This document shows, piece after piece, positions 33,837-43,964 of a stretch of DNA of 64,000 bases. The translations under genes were made by a program, and so were the position numbers. A model generated the notes under the pieces. The model had not been told where the DNA came from and did not search any database. It was given only the letters and a program-made list of their open reading frames with translations. The stretch lies in NCBI GenBank assembly GCA_033085395.1, contig JANQBS010000111.1, forward strand, positions 1-64,000, written 5' to 3'. Positions within the stretch are counted from its first letter, which is position 1, and every line of letters starts with the position of its first letter. Source of the DNA: Xanthoparmelia taractica. Lineage: Eukaryota; Ascomycota; Lecanoromycetes; Lecanorales; Parmeliaceae.

Positions 33837-35113
33837 TCACCCAACGTGCCTCCTTCCTCGGCCCCCAAAGCAATCTCCAATTCTTGTCCAAGATACCCAG
33901 TCCAGCAGTCGAGAAGAATCCCACATAACGTAGCCGCTCGCTCTCAGATCCTCGTGTTCCGGATCATTGTACCAGTACCTCGAGGTGTAGTGTAAATGCG
34001 CCCAGCGCCACGCATCTTCCGGGCCGGTATCGTCTTCGCGTATGACTGGCTCAGGGATGAACTCGCGTTGCTCCTCATCCGTCATGTGTGAAAGCCGTGC
34101 AAGACTAAAGTCACACCGTATGGGAGTGCCGAAGAACCCCTCGCAGCCCAAAGGTCGATTGAATAAAAGATGGCGACGTTCTCTGTGTGTCTTTGCGATA
34201 AGGAGTCGATGTAGAAAATTCAAACCGAGCGGCAAGCAGTGTGAGGGGTCCACTTTACTCCAATGGTTACCGAAGCGGGATTTGCGGGCTGCTCGCTTGG
34301 TGCCATGCTCGACTACATCTTTCAAGGCTAGAAAAAGTCAGCTGTTCGGAGCCTCTCCGTGCAGATGGAGGAGCGCATACAAGCTGAGACGGCTTCGCGA
34401 AGAAATTCGCGGATACATATCAGTTGTTCGTTCTCCCAAGGTGCGAAGCCGGCAAAACTTATGAAGATTATGTCGAGGTAATTGCTACTGCCTCTGTTGC
34501 GCAAAGCGTACAGGTTGCAGTAAAATTGAAATCGATAAAGCGATCTTTCAATGCGACTCAATTCGCTTGCCGAGATCGGCGTGGGATTCATCTCAGGCTT
34601 ACCCGTCACAGGGTGGTGAAAGAGCGCAGAAGAAGCGAATTCGTTCGCCCAGAACTGAACATTTCCGTGCGTTTTGCTAAGAACAAGAGCGTCGCGAAGA
34701 CCCCATTTTGGAAGTGCAGAAGAGGGCATTTCATCACCGTTGAAGAGCAAGCTGAGATAGTCGGCTGTATGTATGCCCCCAGGAACCTTCTTGCTGGACT
34801 CCCACACAGCGAAAGCATTACGCATCAAGCCAGGGGTGATTTGGTTCACCAAGATCTTGGCGAGAATGGAAGACTCGGGGTCGAGAAAGGAGTAGTACAA
34901 TGACGAGCATGTCAAAATAAGCGCTTCCAACGATGCGACATCCGATACTGATGAGAGAATGATTTGCTTGATCTCAGCTGGAACACCGAGGAGAGAATGT
35001 AAAGGCGGTTGGGGCGTTGCGGTCGAATTGGAAGATTTGTGTTCCCTTGAAGACACCTGTGGACGAAGGAAGCGGTGTGCTCGCCGGCGTGCTTGTTGGA
35101 GGCCCTTTGGCAT
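33837..35113 (-). CDS. F-box-like domain protein of unknown target
   Basis: Exons 35113-34381 and 34327-33837 join in phase (intron GTATGC...TTCTAG), giving 407 residues. After a basic N-terminus (QQARRRAHRFLRP), residues about 38-80 read LHSLLGVPAEIKQIILSSVS and then LEALILTCSSLYYSF. This is the layout of a fungal F-box: Leu-Pro-xEI, then a helix, then the cysteine/serine-rich L..TC..LY. The rest is alpha-helical with no recognised repeats, as in many ascomycete F-box-like proteins of unknown substrate. If it binds Skp1 it would act in SCF ubiquitin ligases. An additional small 3' intron cannot be excluded. It lies tail-to-tail with the GliT-like gene. Confidence 0.7.
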
Positions 35114-36453
35114 TATTTATTGGCGGCTTGCGATTGGCGCTTTATCTTGGTGGCTTTTGTTGGAATAAAAACTGGAAGAGGTTCTGTAAGGGTATAAAGA
35201 AAGGTAGGTTTCAGAAACGGAGGATCCGAGGGAAGGAGCCGCCACGCCATCAGCCCCACTCATTACGAGGTTTTTTTTTCAACTACTTTTACAAAGCTGT
35301 CCCAAGAAAGGCGAAGCCTGCCGGATGAATTTTACGGCCACGGCTCGCATGGCGAGTGAAGGATGTATTGTCGTGAGGCTACTCATATGCAGGTGACCGA
35401 ATTCGCCAAGAAATCGACGTCGAAGTGCAAGGCAGCAAAATGTCGAGGCATTTGGTAATCTTTAAAACAAAGATCATCGTGGCGAGTCGTTTTTGAAGGA
35501 GCTTCAACTCGGAAACGACGACCGTGCTGCTAGGAGTTGACAGAATGTTAAAAATCCTTGCATTTAGTGATCGGCAACGCCCTAGTTAGAGAGAATATAA
35601 TTATGACTGAATAGGTACGAGCCTTTTTAGCATCTCAACGCATCCGTCGTGGCCGGGCATGACCCTTTGGGCACAGGGCTCAGCGCGCGAAAGGCCGAAG
35701 ATTTCTGGCAACCAATGGTAAATAACTACGCCAATAGATAAACTCGCACAGTATGACTCGAAATCACAGTCGAATAGCATTACAACAGTATTGACATGGC
35801 ACATCATGTTGCGGTCGACGTCGGTACTTTCGGCACTGCCATACCCCTGGTCACCTGGATGTCTTCAAGGCAGTCGTGCGTTTATTGCAAGCCTAGATGA
35901 GACTAAGACTCACTGTTCAAACACTTGACCTTCCAAGTCTCCACGGCGCGCTGCTAAAGTGAGGCTGTGATAGAGTGGAAGCCTGTAGATGATTGGCGGA
36001 GATTGTTCAGAGTCTTACGAGCGCAGATGCTGTGGACACAGAGATACAAACATAGCGCTACGCTTGTTTGGCACGTGTACATATTCGCTGTGCAAGTCAT
36101 GATTGATTGGTGCCAGTGACTTTGTATTCTGGATTCTGGACACTTGATCCCTAAGCTCAAAGTTATATGTTTGCGCTTATCCGATTCAGGCATTAGCGGG
36201 CTTTTAGCCGCCGAGGCTCCCATTAAGTTCGAGCGCGTTTCATCTTCAAACATTTCCTGAATTTGACAAGATGCCTGATTCCCCCAATGCGCCGCCAACC
36301 ATAGGACATGAGTCAATGCGACCCAAGGTAAAAATGTACGGAGACCTTTTAACGCCTGGCCGCAGCATGAACGTCTGCCTACTCTAGACTCAATTCAGGA
36401 AGCATCCACGTCGAATCCTCTCTCTTGCCTGAGGTTGGGACTCCTATATAATC
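35114..36453. other. 1.3-kb intergenic region, nothing recognised
   Basis: Promoters of two divergent genes lie here: the F-box-like gene (minus) and the DUF7924 gene (plus). No coding frame longer than about 120 codons is convincing. No repeats stand out. Confidence 0.5.
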
Positions 36454-38157
36454 ATGGCAAATCTGCAGCACTCTCGAAAGGTCGGAGCTCACACGAACCA
36501 AGAAATTCGGCCTGACTCCCAACCACGACGTACAGGGCGAAAGCGGAAACACAGAACCGTTTCGCCTGAACAGCAAGACTCTCAACAAGTACAGCAAAGA
36601 AACCGTATCAAAAGACGCCGAACCTCAGTTTCCGGTCGGGACCCAGACTCCAGTCAGGGCTCAGACACCAGCCAGGACTCAGATTCCAGCCAGGACTCAG
36701 ATTCTAGTCGGGACTCGTCCAACCGATTCCCCTGGGATTCGCTATCTCGTGTGTGGCTTGCGCATGATGCTTTACGGGAATTTGATCGACGAAACCGCTT
36801 ACTAGCGGCGAAATCTCCCCAAGAAGCCCCCAAACTCGAGCCTCAGATCCCCGCGAGAGACATCGAACAATTTGCTCGCCGCGGCGGTCCTGATCTCTCC
36901 GATCTCCGACAAGTATGCATGCAAGTTCCCATTCCATTCAGAACTCTCTAACATAAAGTCCAGTACTCGAATAGTCTCGAAGAGTTCACAGAATCATCCT
37001 CAATGCCTCGAAAGGCCGGGAAGAAATCTTCCGGCCGGGGAGTTCCAGACGACCCTAAGAAAACCGAGAAAGTAAAAAGGGCGTCGGCTTACACCCCGAA
37101 TTTTGCTCAAGAACTTGCAGACAACGGCTTTGATATGGTCAAACGTAACCACAGACCTGCAAATCATCGGGAATGGAACGAAGCGGTTTTACAGCCTAGG
37201 CCATCCCTTTCGCCATCACGTATGTCTGACGGACATTACCATCGTTTCGCGGAAGCCGTCGATGAGGCGGAAAACGAAGACGAAGTCATGAGTCACGTGT
37301 TTCCCGAGATTGTTGGCAGACGTAGACACCCGGCTCGTCAAAATGTACAACTTGGGAACCTGGAACCCTTAATTGAAGGTATCGTTATCCCACAGCCTGA
37401 TTACTACGAAGGCCACCTGCCTGGGCCCGGAAACCGACAGCTTCGACGACGGCTGGAGAAGTCCATTGTCCCCTCATCACACAAGCATTACCCTTTCTTG
37501 CCCAATTTCTTTGCGGAAGCCAAAGGCCCGGATGGTTCACCGGCCGTAGCTCAGCGACAGGCATGCCATGATGGCGCCTTAGGCGCTCGAGCCATGCACC
37601 GCCTTGAAAACTTCGAGAGACGGGGAGAGGTTTTCGACAACAAAGCACGCACCGCCAGTGTAGTATACCAAGGACAGGGTGATCTTCACATGTATACTCA
37701 CCACGTCTCCCAGCCAGGGGGACCCGGAACTCTTATGCAGACGCATATGACTCCACTCCGATCATTTAGCCTTGCAGACAGCCCGGACTCGTTCCGACAA
37801 GGTGTTGGCGCTGTTAGAAACGCGACTGATTACGCCTGCCAGCTCAGAAAGGATTCCATCGCAGATGCACACCGCAGAAGTCGGATAATAACTCCAAAGC
37901 CTCCTTCAATTACATCTAGACCGACGCGCACGCCGCTTTCTTGCCAAGAACCTGTAGCTGAGTCTAGCGATTCTGACAGCGGCAGTTCTTCGGAAGCAGA
38001 GGAAAGCGACGATGGCAGTTATAGAGGATCTTCAAGAGCACGCCCAAGAGGGAGGGTCCTGGCACCGAACATAGTGACTGCTACTCCCAAAAGGCTCGCA
38101 AGCAGAGACCTTTCTCCTCCAAGGCGCGAGCTCCGGTCAGGACGAACTCGCCGATAG
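36454..38157 (+). CDS. DUF7924-type fungal protein, candidate PD-(D/E)XK nuclease fold
   Basis: Exons 36454-36912 and 36964-38157 (intron GTATGC...GTCCAG) join in phase, giving 550 residues. Residues about 1-110 are disordered, with a basic RRTGRKRKHR stretch and acidic DSxSSQDSD repeats. The core (about 150-460) matches a fungal family I recall as DUF7924: YSNSLEEFTES at the intron, AYTPNFAQELADNGF, QPRPSLSPSRMSDGHYHRF, LEPLIEGIVIPQPDYYEG, FLPNFFAEAKGPDGSPAVAQ, RQACHDGALGARAMHRLENF and ADSPDSFRQGVGAVRNATDY. D299 in QPDYYEG and E338-A-K340 in FAEAKGPDG have the spacing of the PD-(D/E)XK nuclease signature. The tail is acidic, then basic (RRELRSGRTRR), which suggests nuclear location. Nuclease activity is inference; no experiment is known to me. 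Confidence 0.85.
36636..36716. repeat. Short tandem repeat coding for DS(S/T)xxDS units
   Basis: Units of about 18-21 bases such as CCAGCCAGGACTCAGATT repeat four times with changes. They encode DSSQGSDTSQDSDSSQDSDS within exon 1 of the DUF7924 gene. The products are acidic, likely phosphorylatable linkers. Confidence 0.7.
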
Positions 38158-40017
38158 ATCAGCGACGCACTTACTTACATTGGTGGGAGAATGTAAGAAT
38201 TTCTTGGTGAATGACCATTCTTACTGTTTAATCTTCTTGAATATTTCAAGCATCTCGGCATCTGGCACTGTTCTACCTAAACTCACTGATTGCGTCGTAC
38301 GCTGCGTGTCATTGGCTGCACCGTGTCCATCATTTCAGCAACGCCTTCGATTTAGCGGTACATAAGCCCCACGTGGCTACCTTATACAATAGCGGTGTGG
38401 TCATTTTGAGCGACTTTGGGCATTTTTCAAAGTATATAGAAACAGTGTAGATAGCAGCCTTAGGCAGAACAATAGAACTTTCTCCAAGGCAACCGTCGTC
38501 CATACCACCACCCCAGCAGCCCTCCTCGCTCCAGCCCCCACCATCCCATATGCACAACCCTCGAAAACCAAAGAACCAAAACACCAACAGATCTACAACA
38601 GTCGCTCATTGGAAAATTGAATTATAAGAGGAAAGGAAATGTGCAGTCAATGAGAACAAGTAGAGCTCGAGGATATGGATTGACTGAGGTGACTGGCAGG
38701 GCTGCAGATGGGGGGAGGAAAAAGGGGATGAGGGATGAGGGATGAGGGACGCATGGGTGGGCGGGAAGCTTAGGGAAGGGGAAGAGGGATGTGGGGGTGA
38801 AGGGAAAGAAGGGGGGTTTGGGGTTGATGAGAGCGGGTGTCAGTTTCGTCAAGATAAGGTAGCTAGCTAAGAGCGCTAGGGCGAGATAGAATAGATGGTA
38901 TGTGTCTAACTATGTCCGCTATAATCTACCTATGAAACCCTCCCCGATGCGTCTTGCACCGAAACTGCAATCCTCACAGCACGTCTCTCGAAACAATTAC
39001 GCTGCATGAACCGTCTACCCTGGTAGCCCTCATCCTCCTTGTTCTAGCTTAATTCAACCGCGTCGCTACCCCCAATCCCAGATCTCAGCCAACGCACAGC
39101 TCAGATCTGCAAAGAAAAAGATGGTCCCATATACGTTGCTATAACCCAGAAGCTAACACAGCCACATTCTAACATAACCCTTACCACAGCAGCCTTTCCT
39201 AGCTTCCTTCTTCGGCTCAAGTCTTGCCTCGAGAGAAAGCCATCTGCATACAAAAAAAAAAAAGCCGCAGTCGAGCCACCAAACCACCGATCCGACCTAC
39301 ATACAAATCGGGATTTACCCCCATGCTTGGAATACCAGCAGAATATGTAAGAAAGTGAAATACCACCCAGGGGTTATCCCACTTATCAACATTCCATCAA
39401 CAATAGCTCTGGTCGACGAGAATGAACCATGCCACAGCAACTACAGTAAATCCCTTAGTGTTTAGACACAATACGTAGTAGCAACTGCTCTAATTATGAA
39501 TTACTATACATCAGCTTGAAGCCAAAGCCCCAAAGCTACCTACGGTTGAGATCGACAAGTCTGTCTCGCCTGCGCTGAACCAAGGGCAGTGTGCCACCGA
39601 GGGAGGTTCTATTCTGTTCGCAAACAACAGGTTGACGCATGATACATACACTGTGGCATTACGACTGTGTTGACTGTCTTATTGCTCTAAAGGCGAGAAA
39701 GAGCGGGGAAGGAAGAAAGAAAGAAAGAGATGAAGGCAAAGAAAGAGCGTCATTTCGATCTCAGATTCGTAGGGCGGTATGGCTGTGGGATATCGTAAAG
39801 GCAGATTAGAGGCATGTTCTACATGCGAAATAAGGAGGCGCTGGGTTGAGGTATTAAGACTAGGGCTGGAGGTGACATGTAAGAAGGTTTTATGTTGAGA
39901 GGGTTTGACGATTTCCGGACTTGTCGAAAGAAGAGAGGGGACTGCCTTATGATGTGTCTTGGAGTTGAGATGGTCAAGCGTGGCTCGAAGGCTTGGGGAA
40001 AAGAAATCGGTTCAATG
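38158..40017. other. 1.9-kb convergent intergenic region
   Basis: It lies between the 3' ends of the DUF7924 gene and the aldo-keto reductase gene. Purine-rich low-complexity DNA occurs at 38700-38830 (GGGATGAGGGATGAGG units), and a short GAAA microsatellite at 39713-39728. No gene is supported; the ORFs are short and compositionally skewed. Confidence 0.5.
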
Positions 40018-41076
40018 CTAATACTTGTTAGTCACAGGTCTGACCTTCTCCCAGCCCTCATCCAGCGCCTTCACCACATCCTCTGGCAGTGGTCCTTTCT
40101 CGAGGTCTTTCAAATTTTGCTCGATGTGCTTCGTACTATTCCACGCATCAGCATTATATTTCGTAGAGTGATCTTCGGCACCCAAAACTGACCTACTCGC
40201 TCCAATCAAAATAGCGTCTGGAAACTTCTTCCCTAACTGTGAATGATGCGTCATCCACCTCAGCGCCACCTCCGCCATCGTAAGCCCATGCTTATCCGCC
40301 GCCGGCTTGACAATATCAAGCGCAGCGAAATATTCATCTTTAAAATACCTCGACCTGTACATCTTGCCCTGCCATTTTTCGGGATCGAATCTCGAGCCCT
40401 TCTCCACTTGTCCGTCTTTCGAAAAGCCCCCAGTAAAGAGACCACCACCGAGCGGATTGTACGCGTAGAAACCCATACCGTAGTGGCGCAGACAGGGGAA
40501 GAGCTCGGCCTCAACGGTGCGGTTGAGCGAATTGTAGACGCCCTGGTAAACGGACGGCTTGACCCAGCCGTGGGCTTGGCAAATCTCGCAGATCTGCGCG
40601 ACTTCCCAGGCCATGTAGTTTGAGATGGCGAACTTGTCGAAGAGGCCCTCGTTGTGTAGTTCGTTGACTCCGCGCAGGGTGTCGATGTAGGGAGTCGTCC
40701 GGTCTGGTCCGTGCAGATACCACATGTCGATTTTGTTCGCGCCCAGCGCCTTCAGTGATCGCTGTAGGTTCTCCCGCAGATGTTCCGGTCTGTGTGTCCA
40801 CTGGTCTTTATCCGTGGAATGCCCAACGGTAGGATAGAACTTTGTGTCCATGATAATACTCCTTTCTTGCCAGTTGAGCTTACCAAGGTATTCCTCGGAG
40901 GAGCCACTGCCGTAGTAGCGCGATGTGTCGACTTCGTTGTGGCCGTAGGATTGGAAAATGTCGAGGATTTGCTTGGCTTCATCGAGGTCACTGACGCGGG
41001 ATTGCTCGGCGCCGTTGCCGATTGTCATGGCGCCGAAGACGACATTGACGGCAGATTTTGGTTGTTGGGGTGCCAT
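40018..41076 (-). CDS. Aldo-keto reductase, AKR7 (aflatoxin aldehyde reductase)-like
   Basis: An intron-free frame of 352 residues with the aldo-keto reductase barrel. The catalytic tetrad can be read: Asp in NEVDTSRYYGSG, Tyr in the same motif (SRYYG), Lys in IIMDTKFYPTVG and His in MWYLHGPDRTTP. VVFGAMTIGNG opens the barrel. FYAYNPLGGGLFTGGF and AEVALRWMTHHSQL, followed by DAILIGASR, form the NADPH site. The pattern is that of AKR7-type dialdehyde reductases, which detoxify aldehydes with NADPH in the cytosol. The real substrate is unknown. A short TCCTAACTCCTAACTCC repeat lies in its promoter near 41187-41217. Confidence 0.92.
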   Translation of the reverse strand: MAPQQPKSAVNVVFGAMTIGNGAEQSRVSDLDEAKQILDIFQSYGHNEVDTSRYYGSGSSEEYLGKLNWQERSIIMDTKFYPTVGHSTDKDQWTHRPEHLRENLQRSLKALGANKIDMWYLHGPDRTTPYIDTLRGVNELHNEGLFDKFAISNYMAWEVAQICEICQAHGWVKPSVYQGVYNSLNRTVEAELFPCLRHYGMGFYAYNPLGGGLFTGGFSKDGQVEKGSRFDPEKWQGKMYRSRYFKDEYFAALDIVKPAADKHGLTMAEVALRWMTHHSQLGKKFPDAILIGASRSVLGAEDHSTKYNADAWNSTKHIEQNLKDLEKGPLPEDVVKALDEGWEKVRPVTNKY

Positions 41077-41894
41077 GATTTGTATATGCTAATTAAGGCG
41101 CGGAAATCATTGAAGAGGTTGAATTGATCGCAAGGGATGCAGCACTATTAAGTCTTTGAATATGGAACATTCGCCTATCGGCTTCCGAACTCCTAATTCC
41201 TAACTCCTAACTCCTACCTGCTAAGAAGCTTTGTGACGCCATCATACATTGCTGGCCGTGAGACCAGGGTGGTGCCAATTGCCACTCCACCATAGGAGCT
41301 GTCTCTTACCCGCAAAAAGTCATCCCTAACTGAAGCTATGACGATAACAAGGGACGCGAACGAAAGAGTGGTCGAGATTCAGGATCTTGGCTTATGTCAG
41401 CAAAAGCTGGGTGGTGCACCTAGCCCTAAAATAGTCAAATTGGAGTTGAACTGGCCGCAAGCAACATCACTCCATCAGATTCCTTTTATTACAGTCACTA
41501 CTAGACTGGTTTCGTGGTTTGGTCCTAAAAGCTCCGAGGTCATCGTTCGCGATCAGAGATTCTACAGTTGGCTGCTCAACGTTCCTTGTTCTTGTTTACC
41601 GCGCTTGTTTTGAAAGTACGCACTGCGTCTTGGGGCTTTTTATTGAATATGTTAGGACCAACAGCAAGAGAAGTAGGTTTCATGAAGGATTGATGCTATG
41701 TACTGATGCCTTTAGTTGCCCTGCTATGTTGTCGCTTCATTTCCTTTCCCAGTCATCGCAGACCACAAAGCTTCCATCAGTTCAAAACATTTCATCCCCT
41801 CATCACGGCTCAATGCCTCTCCTCTTCCAAACCAACGTTCACTGATTTTACAGTTAGCAGTTATCCCTTTGTCATCATGTCCGCGGATGTACTC
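41077..41894. other. Intergenic, nothing recognised
   Basis: This is the upstream region of the aldo-keto reductase gene and beyond. Open frames here are short and not protein-like. No RNA gene or repeat was found apart from the CCTAACT units near 41200. Confidence 0.5.
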
Positions 41895-42063
41895 ACGTTG
41901 CATAGACAAATTGAATAATAATAGCCGCCGTTGGCAAAGGGTGCCTGGCACGTCTGGCAGCCGCTGGCAGCACACTCCGCGGCAGCTGTAGCTGAGGTGG
42001 TAGCTTGAAAAGATCCCCCGTTGCAGCCCGCGGGCTCTGGTAGGGCTTCACGACGTCTGCGAC
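41895..42063 (-). CDS. Possible exon of a small cysteine-rich protein
   Basis: Between an acceptor-like CAG (42064 side) and a donor GTGAGT (41894 side) the minus strand reads a compact cysteine-rich stretch: EPAGCNGGSFQATTSATAAA followed by ECAASGCQTCQAPFANGG and YYYSICLCN. It has six cysteines in under 60 residues. The next plausible acceptor (AATCAG) leads straight into TGA, which would end the protein. No signal-peptide exon could be fixed upstream, so this is only a candidate small secreted protein. Confidence 0.25.
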
Positions 42064-43601
42064 TGTCAGTTTCAGAAATTGAAAGAAGAGGTTTCGCTCG
42101 ATATGGAATTGAGGTCGGACAATGCAAGCTGTGCTTTGGGTCGAAATAAGAATGAAAGAAAGACAAACATGTTCAAAGCATTGGAGGCAAGAATGAAGGC
42201 GGAGGCGAGCACGAGAAAAGCGCTTGAGAAATGCATATCTGAATTACGGATAAGTCTGGCTGTCTATAATTTCGGTTGCTTTGATAATTTGGAAGGCTGA
42301 TTTCGAGATGCTTGCAGAGCTCAACAGGCTCGAAGGGATCTCCTTCTTATACTGGAGCTCCGTGAGGCCCCAGGTCAGCATACCGCGGAGCAGAAATGAA
42401 CCAATCGGTAGAAGATGCAATTGGACATGGACTAACGTTCCTCATTCTGGGGCGCTCAGATTACCACAAACAATTTCGGCACCTGAGCTAAGTCAGGGTT
42501 ACGAGGCACCTGTTGGCTCAGTCGCTGCAGCATGGTACTCCAGAAGAGGCCAATGTCGCCAACCTTACTAGAGCAAAGTCCATCGCTAATTTGACGGATC
42601 CAACCTGTGCATGTTATATTTAACTGTGGCGTTGACAAGTACACTGCTTGGTAAGATTGGTAAGTGATTCGCGGGATGAACAATTACCTATTGGGAGCGC
42701 AAGTAGGTGTGCAGCAGATGATAGTAGCAGTGATAGTTTCGTTAGCTCTCCATCTGACTCCACCGCTTACCCTGCTTTCTCCGCTTTACGAAGAGTAACA
42801 GCTGAATCCAAATCATGATTGGGTCACGCTTGAGGACGCAGCTGAAGATTCAACTCCAGGTTTCCTCGGATCTAGGCCGGTCAGAACTCCGAAAGATCTG
42901 TTATGAATAGTTGTGGAATCGGAGACTTTTGGCGGTTGAAATCGGCTTGCGGGTCTAACCTGACCCGGTTTCGTGGGGGTATCCCGGGTACTACCCTTTT
43001 GGTTTCCGTTGGTGGCGCCTTTCCTCTACTAAGCTTTCAGATGCACTATCGAATGCAGTGAGACAGACCGACGTTACACAAATCCTTCATGGCAGAGAAT
43101 AAGCGGTGAATGTCATGATAGGCCTAGACAGAGTGCTTACGGGAGACTCACGTAAGACTTTTCGGGTGGCAATTCCACCAGGGTTGCTGCCGAAGCTTGC
43201 TGTGGGCTTTTGAACTTTTCACTAAGCATATTGGCCTCCTCTGTGGTCGATATGGTTAGAGCAATCACCCAAGACCCCCAGGATCTTTTCCCTGCCCTAA
43301 AACCACCAGGATTGCTCGTATCACAAATCCCGGTTACCATGGTGAGTGCATCAGCAACCTGGTTAACATAAATGTGAGGTATGAGGGTGTGACTAGGAAA
43401 GCTAGAGAACGCAGAGATCCGCTTGAACATCAACCAACAAGGAGGCTAATTCACACTAAAAGGTTCGAAAAGGCGTGCAAAAAGGTTCGCTAACACAACA
43501 TAACGACAGACATGTCGCTTTTCGAAACAAGGACCCACCGTATTACTTACCCACAACCCATACGTCGGCTCCAACTACTCTTCCAACTCTCGTCCACTTT
43601 C
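42064..43601. other. 1.5-kb region without a supported gene
   Basis: A minus-strand frame at 43137-43433 has a protein-like middle (VADALTMVTGICDTSNPGGF, RAGKRSWGSWVIALTIS) ending near a GTGAGT-like donor. It has no family and no clear partners. Nothing else is recognised. Confidence 0.35.
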
Positions 43602-43953
43602 CTAATTACACATCATTTTCTCCCACTCCTGATCTAACTTCATAATCTCATTCTTCATCTGCTGCTCTACAGCTGCCCTCAACGAATCAGCCTGCGTTGC
43701 CGTGTATCCATATTTCTTCGCCTTTGATAAACAAACTTCTTGCCTCTCCTCACACTTTTTCTGAATCTTTAAGAGTTCATTGTTGTAGCACTGCAAGCAA
43801 TGTTCTGGTCCGGTATATGCAAGCTTGACAACGACTTTGGTACCGTTGCAACCATGCTGCAGGACGTCTGGGGTAAGGGAGCAGGGCTTTTTGGGAGTTG
43901 GAGTTTCAGTGATGGTTGTGCAACCTAAACAAATGGATTGGTCGATGAAACAC
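43602..43953 (-). CDS. Small cysteine-rich hypothetical protein
   Basis: A 117-residue minus-strand frame from M43953 begins MCFIDQSICLGCTTITETPTPKKPC in outline, and continues with GPEHCLQCYNNELLKIQKKC, EERQEVCLSKAKKYGYT and a helical C-terminus ending MMCN. C-x2-C pairs (CLGC, HCLQC) and further spaced cysteines suggest a zinc- or disulfide-stabilised fold. Similar short proteins with a CLGC/HCxxC layout are common uncharacterised genes in Dothideomycetes, as far as I recall. There is no signal peptide, so an intracellular metal-binding protein is more likely than an effector. Methionine 43964 (MINM) is an alternative start. Confidence 0.5.
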
Positions 43954-43964
43954 ATGTTTATCAA

